From Gammaproteobacteria bacterium (lineage in GTDB: Bacteria > Pseudomonadota > Gammaproteobacteria > Competibacterales > Competibacteraceae), in the NCBI GenBank assembly GCA_020846135.1, contig JADLEK010000018.1, forward strand, positions 1 through 64,000: a stretch of DNA of 64,000 bases, given 5' to 3'. Below are positions 57,082-64,000 of this stretch, piece by piece. Under the pieces are notes generated by a model. It did not search any database, was not told where the DNA came from, and saw only the letters and a program-made list of their open reading frames with translations. Within the stretch, counting starts at the first letter, position 1, and every line of letters starts with the position of its first letter. The position numbers were made by a program, and so were the translations under genes.

Positions 57082-58167
57082 TCAAAATCGCGCCTGTTCC
57101 AGGCAGACTGTCGCCACCTGATCAGCAGCCTCTATTTTCGCCAGCCGCCGCGCCGCCTCGGCCATCTGCACTAACCGGGCGCGGTCGCTGCCCAACTCCC
57201 GCAACAGATCCGCCAGCCGTTCCGCGCTCAGATCCGCCTGCTGAATCAGCAACGCCGCGCCGCCCTGCTCCAGAAATCGGGCATTGGCGGTTTGATGATC
57301 GTCCACTGCAAACGGGAACGGGACCAGCACTGCACCCACGCCCGCCGCCGCCAGTTCAGCGATGGTCAACGCTCCGGCCCGGCACAACACTACATCCGCC
57401 CAACCGTAGGCTTCGGCCATGTCGTTGATAAACGGCGTTAACCGCACCGTCATTCCGGCCTGCGCATAAGCCGCTTGCGCCGCGTCCTGCAACCGGCCGC
57501 CAGCCTGATGCCAGACCTCAGGGCGCTTAGCATCGCTCAGCAAAGCCAGCGCCTGCGGCACGAGTTGATTCAGCGCCAACGCGCCCTGACTGCCGCCCAG
57601 CACCAGCAATCGCATCCGACCTTCCCGCCCTGCAAACCGCTCGGCGGGCAGCGGGAGATCGGCAATCGCCTGGCGAACCGGATTGCCGACTGTCAGCGCC
57701 TGGCGTTGCGGCGGAAAGGTTCCAGGAAAGGCTTCCAGCACCCGATTAGCCAAACGCGCCAGAATCCGGTTGGTCAAACCGGCAATGGCGTTCTGTTCAT
57801 GCACCACCAGCGGAATACCGAGCAGCCGGGCCATGACGCCGCCAGGACCGCTGACGAACCCGCCCATCCCCAGAACGACCACAGGTTGCAACCGACGCAA
57901 CACCACCCGCGCCTGCCACAGCGCCCGCGCCAGCATGAACGGGGTTTGCAAGCGCCGCCGCAACCCTTTGCCGCGCAACCCCGCGACCTCGATCCACTCC
58001 ATCGGGATGCCAGCCTTGGGCACCAGCGTCGCCTCCAATCCGGTGCGGACCCCCAGCCAGATCACCGGTACACCGCGCTCCCGCAGGCATTCCGCCGCCG
58101 CCAGCGCCGGAAAGACATGACCGCCGGTGCCGCCGGCCATGATCAACACGGGACGAGCCGCATTCAT
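57082..58167 (-). CDS. murG: undecaprenyldiphospho-muramoylpentapeptide beta-N-acetylglucosaminyltransferase
   Basis: A 361-residue GT28 enzyme that turns lipid I into lipid II at the inner membrane. N-terminal glycine loop IMAGGTGGHVFPALAAAE, VVLGMGGFVSGPGGVMAR, the VLGGSQGALALN loop, and the UDP-GlcNAc-binding CRAGALTIAELAAAGVGAVLVP. Complete. Overlaps the ftsW stop by four bases. Confidence 0.96.
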   Translation of the reverse strand: MNAARPVLIMAGGTGGHVFPALAAAECLRERGVPVIWLGVRTGLEATLVPKAGIPMEWIEVAGLRGKGLRRRLQTPFMLARALWQARVVLRRLQPVVVLGMGGFVSGPGGVMARLLGIPLVVHEQNAIAGLTNRILARLANRVLEAFPGTFPPQRQALTVGNPVRQAIADLPLPAERFAGREGRMRLLVLGGSQGALALNQLVPQALALLSDAKRPEVWHQAGGRLQDAAQAAYAQAGMTVRLTPFINDMAEAYGWADVVLCRAGALTIAELAAAGVGAVLVPFPFAVDDHQTANARFLEQGGAALLIQQADLSAERLADLLRELGSDRARLVQMAEAARRLAKIEAADQVATVCLEQARF

Positions 58168-59354
58168 TCGCTGCCACCGGCGCGGGTTTCCACATCAATC
58201 CGCAACAACAGCGCCAGCGCCATGCACATCACCACCACGCTGCTGCCGCCATAGCTCATGAAGGGCAAGGTCAGCCCCTTGGTCGGCAACACGCCCATAT
58301 TGACGCCCATGTTGAACAGCGACTGGATGCCGAACCACAGGCCAAGGCCATAGGCCAGCCAGGCCGAAAAATTCATGCCCAGCCGCTCCGCCCGCTGGCC
58401 GATGGCGAACGCCTGCCAGACCAGGGTCATAAACAGCGCAATGACCACCAGAATTCCGGCCAGCCCCAGCTCTTCGGCCAGCACTGCAAACAGGAAATCG
58501 GTATGTGCTTCAGGCAGATAGAACAGCTTCTCGACACTCTGGCCCAGCCCGACTCCGAACAGTTCGCCGCGTCCAATCGCCATCAGCGAATGAGTCAACT
58601 GGTAGCCGCTAGCTTGAGCATCCGCCCACGGGTCCAGAAAACTGATCAGCCGCGCCCGCCGATAGGGCGATGACCACAGCAACACCGCCATCGCCGCCGC
58701 CGTCCCGAACAGCAGAACGCCGAATTGCGCGAGATTGCCGCCGGCCAGAAACACCATGCCCATCGCCGCCGCCATCAACACCACGACACTGCCGAAATCC
58801 GGCTCCAGCAGCAGCAGCACCGCCAGCACCGCCAGCACCGCCATAGGCCGGAACAGCGCCAGCGCCGAAGTCCGAAAATCGGCAGTTTGCAATTCCGCAC
58901 CCCGGCGGCGGAGATAGTCGGCGACATAGACCAGCGTAAACAGCTTGGCCAGTTCCGAGACCTGGATGTTGATCGAGCCAACCCCGATCCAGCGCAGGCT
59001 ACCGTTGACCTCCTTGCCGATGCCCGGAATCAGCACCAGGATCAACATGCCGATCGCCGCCAACAGCAGGAACGAACTGGCCTCGCGCCAGCGTGCGACT
59101 GGAACCTGAAAGATCACGCCCCCAGCGAACAGGCCTATCAGTACAAACACGCCCTGCCGAATCAGAAAATGGAACGGCTGACCGGTCTGACGCTCAACGA
59201 TCGGCATCGAGGCCGAGGTCACCATCAGCAGGCCCAGCGCCACCAGCAGCAACGCCGGAATCAGCACCCAGGGATCGGGGAACGGCAACCCGATCCGGGC
59301 TTTAGCAGACGGGGTCGGCTTCAAATCAGCCGCAACCTGAGCAACATTTAACAT
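58164..59354 (-). CDS. ftsW: peptidoglycan glycosyltransferase FtsW
   Basis: A 396-residue SEDS-family membrane protein (about ten helices) that polymerises lipid II at the septum with FtsI. LLVALGLLMVTSASMPIVER, LLEPDFGSVVVLMAAAMGMVF with the catalytic aspartate region, the HSLMAIGRGELFGVGLGQSVEK loop, and GLTLPFMSYGGSSVVVMC near the end. Start taken as ATG at 59354, where GGAGG lies eight bases ahead inside the end of murD; a GTG nine bases earlier has no ribosome site. Confidence 0.95.
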   Translation of the reverse strand: MLNVAQVAADLKPTPSAKARIGLPFPDPWVLIPALLLVALGLLMVTSASMPIVERQTGQPFHFLIRQGVFVLIGLFAGGVIFQVPVARWREASSFLLLAAIGMLILVLIPGIGKEVNGSLRWIGVGSINIQVSELAKLFTLVYVADYLRRRGAELQTADFRTSALALFRPMAVLAVLAVLLLLEPDFGSVVVLMAAAMGMVFLAGGNLAQFGVLLFGTAAAMAVLLWSSPYRRARLISFLDPWADAQASGYQLTHSLMAIGRGELFGVGLGQSVEKLFYLPEAHTDFLFAVLAEELGLAGILVVIALFMTLVWQAFAIGQRAERLGMNFSAWLAYGLGLWFGIQSLFNMGVNMGVLPTKGLTLPFMSYGGSSVVVMCMALALLLRIDVETRAGGSE

Positions 59355-60709
59355 CCGGCCCACCTCCGCACTGCGGCCGCGAACACTGCGCCACGCTCCT
59401 CGTAGCCGCTGAACATGTCGAAACTGGCGCAGGCCGGCGAGAGCAGGACGCTATCGCCCGGTTGAGCCAATTCCGCCGCAGCCGCAACCGCCTGATCCAG
59501 ATTCATCGCCGGATGGAGCGGAACGCTGTCGCCCAAGGCGGCGGCGATCAACGGCGCATCGCGGCCGATCAACACCACCGCCCGCGCCTTGTCGGCCAGC
59601 GCCGCCCGCAGCGGAGTAAAATCCTGATTCTTGCCCTCGCCGCCGGCGATCAGCACGACCTGACCGGGCAAGCCGCGCACTGCCGCGACTGTCGCCCCGA
59701 CATTGGTGCCCTTGGAATCGTCGAACCAGCGCACTCCATCCCGGTCCAGCACCAGCGCGGTGCGGTGCGCCAGCCCGGTAAATTCACGCAATGCCGCCAG
59801 CATTCCTTCCTGTCGCCAGCCGAGCGCCTGCCCCATCGCCAGCGCCGCCAGAGCATTCGCGAGGTTGTGATCGCCGCGGATCTTCAGTTCCGCTGCCGCG
59901 ATCCAGCATTCCCGACCGCAAGCCAGCCAGGTTTCGCCGCCATCCCGGCGCAGGCCGAATTCACCCTCAGCCGGCTCCGTCAGAGTAAAGCGCCGCACGT
60001 CCCGATCCGGTTCCACCATCGCCATGACCGCCGGATCGTCAGCATTGACGACCATGACGCCATCGCCCCGGAAAATCCGCTGTTTGGCGGCGATGTAGTC
60101 ATCCAGTCCGTCATAGCGATCCAGATGATCGGGGCTGATATTAAGCACCGTCGTCACCCGCGCATTCAGGCTATGGGTGGTTTCCAGTTGGAAGCTGGAC
60201 AGTTCCAGCACATAGCAGTCAGGCGCGTTGCCCGTCTTGCGTTCCTGCTGCAACCAGAGATCGAGCGCCGGCTCGCCAAGATTGCCGCCGACAGCCGCCC
60301 GGACTCCAGCGCGCTCCGCCATCAGGCCCAGTAGCGTCGTTACCGTACTTTTGCCATTGGAACCGGTAATTGCGGCAATCGGGGCCGGGGTCAACCGGGC
60401 CAGCAGTTCAATATCACCCCAGACCGGAATGCCGCGCGCTGCCGCTTCCACAATCGCCGGGGTCTTGATCGAAACCCCGGGACTAACCAGCAACCGGGAC
60501 GCAGGAGCGAAGGCAGCCGGATCAAAGCCGCCCAGAAACAGAGGCGCACCGGGACACTCGGCTTGCAGCGCCGCCAGCCCCGGCGGATCGGTCCGGCTGT
60601 CAGTCATGACGAAATCCGCGCCCAGCGCCTGCAACGCCCGCGCCGCCGACAAACCGCTTTTGCCCAGACCGACCACCAGCGTGATCCCCGTCATGTCTTG
60701 TTGCTGCAT
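59348..60709 (-). CDS. murD: UDP-N-acetylmuramoylalanine--D-glutamate ligase
   Basis: A 453-residue Mur ligase. TLVVGLGKSGLSAARALQAL at the N-terminus, ATP loop ITGSNGKSTVTTLLGLMA, LELSSFQLETTHSLN, NISPDHLDRYDGLDDYIAAK, the WFDDSKGTNVGAT block, and LSPACASFDMFSGYEERG at the end. Complete. Overlaps ftsW by seven bases and is separated from mraY by a 28-bp spacer with the AGGCTAAAGG motif. Confidence 0.96.
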   Translation of the reverse strand: MQQQDMTGITLVVGLGKSGLSAARALQALGADFVMTDSRTDPPGLAALQAECPGAPLFLGGFDPAAFAPASRLLVSPGVSIKTPAIVEAAARGIPVWGDIELLARLTPAPIAAITGSNGKSTVTTLLGLMAERAGVRAAVGGNLGEPALDLWLQQERKTGNAPDCYVLELSSFQLETTHSLNARVTTVLNISPDHLDRYDGLDDYIAAKQRIFRGDGVMVVNADDPAVMAMVEPDRDVRRFTLTEPAEGEFGLRRDGGETWLACGRECWIAAAELKIRGDHNLANALAALAMGQALGWRQEGMLAALREFTGLAHRTALVLDRDGVRWFDDSKGTNVGATVAAVRGLPGQVVLIAGGEGKNQDFTPLRAALADKARAVVLIGRDAPLIAAALGDSVPLHPAMNLDQAVAAAAELAQPGDSVLLSPACASFDMFSGYEERGAVFAAAVRRWAGC

Positions 60710-60711
60710 GG

Positions 60712-60740
60712 ATTTTTAACCTTGAGCCTTTAGCCTTTCA
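60712..60740. repeat. short AGGCTAAAGG-type repeat before murD
   Basis: On the minus strand AAAGGCTAAAGGCTCAAGGT followed by TAAAAATCC and the murD ATG. It is nearly identical to the spacer at 6611-6634, where it also precedes a start codon. Confidence 0.5.
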
Positions 60741-61823
60741 TCTAATCTTCAACGTCGCCAGCCCAATCAGCACCAGCATGATAGTGATGATCCAGAACCG
60801 GACGATGACTCGCGGCTCCGGCCAGCCTTTCAGTTCAAAGTGGTGGTGCAGCGGGGCCATACGGAAGATGCGCCGGCCGGTCAGCTTGAACGAAGCGACT
60901 TGCAAAATCACCGACACGGTTTCCATCACGAACACCCCACCCATCACGAACAGCACCAGTTCCTGCCGCACCACGACGGCGACGATGCCCAGCGCCGCGC
61001 CCAGCGCCAGCGCCCCGACATCGCCCATGAACACCTGAGCCGGGTAGGTGTTGAACCAGAGAAAGCCCAGCCCGGAACCGACCATCGCCCCACAGAACAC
61101 AATCAGCTCACCGCTCCCCGGCACATGCGGAATCCCCAGATAGTCGGCGAAAATGCGGTTGCCCGAGGTATAGCAGAACACTGCCAATGCGCCGGACACC
61201 ATGGCTGTCGGCACAATCGCCAGCCCGTCCAGCCCATCGGTAAGATTGACGGCGTTGCTGGAGCCAACGATCACGAAGTAGGTCAGCGGGATAAACAGCC
61301 AGCCCAGGTTGATCGCCACGGCCTTGAAGAACGGCACGATCAGTTGGGTTTCCACGGGGGTCTGGGCGGTGAAATACAGCAGCAGCGCCGCGGTCAGCCC
61401 GACCCCGGATTGCCAGGAATACTTGGTTCGCGCGGACAATCCTTTGGAGTTGCGCAGCACTAGTTTTTTGTAATCGTCGGCCCAGCCGATGCCGCCAAAC
61501 GCCAGCGTGGTCAACAGCACGATCCAGACATAGCGGTTGCGCGGATCAGCCCAGAGCAGGGTCGCGACCGTGATGGCGATCAGAATCAGCGCCCCGCCCA
61601 TGGTCGGCGTACCGGCCTTGGTGAAATGGCTCTTAGGGCCATCTTCACGGATATGCTGGCCGATCTGGTCACGGCTCAAGCGCCGGATCATGGCCGGTCC
61701 GACCAGCAGCGAAATCGACAGCGCAGTAAGAACGCCTAGAATCCCTCGCAAGGTCAAATACTGAAACACGTTGAATCCGCTGTATAAATTCTCAGACAGC
61801 CATTCAGTCAGGAGCAGCAGCAT
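60738..61823 (-). CDS. mraY: phospho-N-acetylmuramoyl-pentapeptide transferase
   Basis: A 361-residue ten-helix membrane enzyme that makes lipid [21 protein letters not shown] with the first signature, the DDYKK aspartates ([18 protein letters not shown]), [18 protein letters not shown], and the EMAP-like C-terminal [20 protein letters not shown] with the HHH motif. The ATG shares a base with the murF stop (TGATG). Confidence 0.97.
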   Translation of the reverse strand: MLLLLTEWLSENLYSGFNVFQYLTLRGILGVLTALSISLLVGPAMIRRLSRDQIGQHIREDGPKSHFTKAGTPTMGGALILIAITVATLLWADPRNRYVWIVLLTTLAFGGIGWADDYKKLVLRNSKGLSARTKYSWQSGVGLTAALLLYFTAQTPVETQLIVPFFKAVAINLGWLFIPLTYFVIVGSSNAVNLTDGLDGLAIVPTAMVSGALAVFCYTSGNRIFADYLGIPHVPGSGELIVFCGAMVGSGLGFLWFNTYPAQVFMGDVGALALGAALGIVAVVVRQELVLFVMGGVFVMETVSVILQVASFKLTGRRIFRMAPLHHHFELKGWPEPRVIVRFWIITIMLVLIGLATLKIR

Positions 61824-63214
61824 CAGCCGTGTCCCTCCGGGCTGGCGGCCAGTGATCCGGCCTCGACCAGGGCGGCGACCACCCGCTCCATACGCATCCC
61901 CCGCGACCCCTTGATCAGCACCGCCAGCGCTTCGGTCTTGCCCTGAAGATCGCCGCGCAAATCGGCGATCAGTGCGTCCAGTTCGGTAAAGTGGGTTCCA
62001 CCGACGCCAAAGGCCAGCGCCGCCGCCTGGCTGTGTTCACCCAAGGTATAGAGCCGGGTAAAGCCGGCTGCGCGCGCGGAACGTCCGGATTCGGCATGGA
62101 GTTCTGCGGCAGTCGTTCCCAGTTCGCGCATATCGCCCAACACCAGCCATTTGTCGCCCGGATCGGCTCCGACGGTCTGCACCGCCGCTGCCAGCGAAGC
62201 GGGATTGGCGTTGTAGGCGTCATGAATCACCGCCCCGCCATGCCGACCCGGCAAGCGTTGCAACCGCCCATTGACCCCGTGCAGATTTTCCAGACCTTCG
62301 CCAATCTCGGTCAGGGTCGCCCCCACCGCCAGCGCCGCCGCCGCCGCCGCCAGGGCATTGCGGACGTTGTGCCGACCCGGCAAGGGTAAATGCACCTCAA
62401 TCTCGCCCGCTGGAGTGATCAGCCGGAACCGGTTATTCACCGGGTCCAGAATCCTGCCGCTGACTGCCGCTGGCTGATCCAGGCCGAAATCGATGATCCG
62501 CCGGCCCGGATTCAGACTGGCCCAGTATTCGGCATGAGGATCGTCGTGGTTAATGATCGCGGCGCCGGTCGAGGCCAGTCCTTGAAACAGCTCGCCCTTG
62601 GCCCTCGCTACGCCAGCCACATCGCCGAAGCCTTCCAGATGACAAGGACCGGCGTTGTTGATGATCGCAACATCGGGTTGCGCCAGACTGGTCAGATAGG
62701 CAATCTCGCCGGGATGATTGGCCCCCAGCTCGATCACCGCGTAAGCGTGTTCCGCCCGCAGCCGCAATAGGGTCAGCGGCGCGCCCAGATCATTGTTGAG
62801 GTTGCCCTCGGTGGCCAAGGTCGGGCCACGCTGGCGCAGAATAGCCGCGATCATTTCTTTCAGCGTGGTCTTGCCGTTGCTGCCGGTCAGGGCAATCAGC
62901 GGTCCGGCGAAGCGCGACCGCCACGCTGCACCCAACTGGCCCAGCGCCAGTCGGGTATCCGCGACCCGGATTTGCGGCAACGGATCAGCGACCGTCCGGC
63001 TGACCAGCGCCGCGACTGCGCCCCGCTCACGGGCAGCGGCGATAAAGTCGTGACCGTCGAAATTCGGACCCGTCAGCGCCACGAACAGCGCTCCGGATGG
63101 CAGGCGGCGACTGTCAATGCCGATCTCGTCAACCGCAGCGTCGGGACCGGTCAGAACGCCATCCAGCAGTCGGGCAATATCCTGCAAGCGCAGGGGCGAA
63201 AAACCATCAGTCAT
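61823..63214 (-). CDS. murF: UDP-N-acetylmuramoyl-tripeptide--D-alanyl-D-alanine ligase
   Basis: A 463-residue Mur ligase that adds D-Ala-D-Ala. [20 protein letters not shown] in domain 1, ATP loop [58 protein letters not shown], and [20 protein letters not shown] before the C-terminal domain ([24 protein letters not shown]). It follows murE without a gap. Confidence 0.96.
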   Translation of the reverse strand: MTDGFSPLRLQDIARLLDGVLTGPDAAVDEIGIDSRRLPSGALFVALTGPNFDGHDFIAAARERGAVAALVSRTVADPLPQIRVADTRLALGQLGAAWRSRFAGPLIALTGSNGKTTLKEMIAAILRQRGPTLATEGNLNNDLGAPLTLLRLRAEHAYAVIELGANHPGEIAYLTSLAQPDVAIINNAGPCHLEGFGDVAGVARAKGELFQGLASTGAAIINHDDPHAEYWASLNPGRRIIDFGLDQPAAVSGRILDPVNNRFRLITPAGEIEVHLPLPGRHNVRNALAAAAAALAVGATLTEIGEGLENLHGVNGRLQRLPGRHGGAVIHDAYNANPASLAAAVQTVGADPGDKWLVLGDMRELGTTAAELHAESGRSARAAGFTRLYTLGEHSQAAALAFGVGGTHFTELDALIADLRGDLQGKTEALAVLIKGSRGMRMERVVAALVEAGSLAASPEGHG

Positions 63215-64000
63215 TCAGGCAACTTCCTCTGCTGGACACAAAAACTGGTGGGCGACAGCCCGGTCGCTGAAGGGCCATCGTTCGGTACCGATAATCTGAT
63301 AGTCCTCATGGCCTTTGCCGGCGATCAGCACGATATCGCCGCCGCCCGCCTCGGCCAGCGCCTGAGTAATCGCCTGCCGCCGATCACGGATCACGATGGC
63401 GGCGTCAGGACGGCGCATTCCGGCCTGAATCGCGGCGATAATCTGTTGCGGGTCTTCAGTACGCGGGTTGTCGTCGGTGACGATCACCCGGTCGGCCAGC
63501 CGTTCGGCAATCGCGCCCATCAGCGGACGCTTGCCGGCATCCCGGTCGCCGCCACAGCCAAACACGCACCATAACCGTCTCCCGTGCTGGGTGCGCAGTG
63601 CGGTCAAAGCCTGTTCCAGCGCATGGGGGGTGTGGGCGTAATCAATCACTGCTAGCGGCTGATCCGGTCCGCCGCCGATCCGCTCCATACGTCCGGGTGC
63701 GGGAGCCGTTTCGGCCAACCGGGCCAGCGCTTCGGATAACGGCATCTCCAGCGCCAACAAGGTCGCCAGCGCCGCCAGCAGATTACTGGCGTTGAAACGC
63801 CCGGACAGCCGGGTGGATAACTCGCCATCGCCCCAGGAAGAACGCACCTGCATCCGCAATCCAGCGGTGGTCAATTCCAGTTGCTCGCCCCACACGAACC
63901 GCTCCAGCCGTTGCGGGCGTTCGCCCAAACCGTATGCGATGATCGGCGCGCAACCTTGCGCTTCAGTGGCGAGATGGCGACCGAAAGCGTCATCGTGATT
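63215..64000 (-). CDS. murE: UDP-N-acetylmuramoyl-tripeptide synthetase MurE, C-terminal part (5' end outside window)
   Basis: 261 codons of MurE are visible; the frame is open to the window edge, beginning NHDDAFGRHLATEAQG. FNASNLLAALATLLAL and the VIDYAHTPHALEQALTALR block are present, and VTDDNPRTEDPQQI carries the D-N-P-R motif that selects meso-diaminopimelate, as in Gram-negative bacteria. Then AGKGHEDYQIIG near the end. The ATP loop lies upstream of the window. Last gene seen of the dcw cluster; ftsI and ftsL would lie further upstream. Confidence 0.95.
   Translation of the reverse strand, partial: NHDDAFGRHLATEAQGCAPIIAYGLGERPQRLERFVWGEQLELTTAGLRMQVRSSWGDGELSTRLSGRFNASNLLAALATLLALEMPLSEALARLAETAPAPGRMERIGGGPDQPLAVIDYAHTPHALEQALTALRTQHGRRLWCVFGCGGDRDAGKRPLMGAIAERLADRVIVTDDNPRTEDPQQIIAAIQAGMRRPDAAIVIRDRRQAITQALAEAGGGDIVLIAGKGHEDYQIIGTERWPFSDRAVAHQFLCPAEEVA

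Overview
The window (64 kb, GC-rich, densely coding on both strands) looks like the chromosome of a Gram-negative gammaproteobacterium. Supporting evidence is a complete dcw cell-wall/division cluster ending in ftsZ-lpxC, a tolQRAB-pal-cpoB operon, the rpsU-yqeY-dnaG-rpoD operon divergent from tsaD, ruvC-ruvA-ruvB after yebC, a DsbB, and a MurE with the DNPR motif of meso-diaminopimelate ligases. Exosortase-A-associated genes and uronate-type sugar genes point to an environmental exopolysaccharide producer. A Competibacter-like or purple-sulfur-type gammaproteobacterium would fit, but the sequence alone does not prove it.

Layout. 1-5.4 kb: 3' end of clpB, an intergenic zone with two different inverted-repeat elements, then a flavodoxin-fold protein, mtgA, dsbB, a quinone-oxidoreductase-like gene and an aspartoacylase-family gene. 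5.4-8.7 kb: two genes of the exosortase-A accessory set (PLP decarboxylase, acyl-CoA ligase), a glutaredoxin-like gene and a tandem array of 18-bp hairpins. 8.7-13.9 kb: a three-gene minus-strand operon encoding a response regulator with a C-terminal membrane anchor, a membrane-anchored coiled-coil protein and a SrfB-family actin-like protein. This is the least described system in the window. 13.9-21.9 kb: a membrane acyltransferase, a LysR/DODA-dioxygenase divergent pair, yceI, an SGNH hydrolase that overlaps tail-to-tail with an O-antigen-ligase-like gene, a pdxA-family gene and dnaQ. 21.9-24.2 kb: a nucleotide-sugar epimerase/dehydrogenase pair. 24.2-25 kb: an AT-rich scar with a MITE-like element, a transposase fragment and the C-terminal part of a Fic protein. 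25-29.1 kb: metG, a small secreted protein, apbC and dcd. 29.1-29.9 kb: a second scar (hairpin repeat, IS3 remnant, dead tyrosine integrase) against the 3' end of tRNA-Ile(CAU). 29.9-35.6 kb: rpoD, dnaG, yqeY, rpsU and tsaD. 35.6-36.7 kb: a third scar with a toxin-antitoxin pair and two gene fragments. 36.7-47 kb: nadA, a lipase-like hydrolase, yebC, ruvCAB and the Tol-Pal operon. 47-50 kb: a large GGDEF/EAL protein. 50-64 kb: lpxC, ftsZ, ftsA, ftsQ, ddlB, murC, murG, ftsW, murD, mraY, murF and murE (cut by the window end), all on the minus strand.

The core genes are ordinary and well ordered. The accessory signal lies in the intergenic spaces. At least two short repeat families recur between genes: one with CCACGGAA / TTCCGTGG arms, one with the AGGCTAAAGG motif. 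Three separate scars hold remains of mobile or defence-related genes. Start codons were chosen by family alignment and Shine-Dalgarno position. Family assignments come from recognising motifs by eye; no database search was possible.
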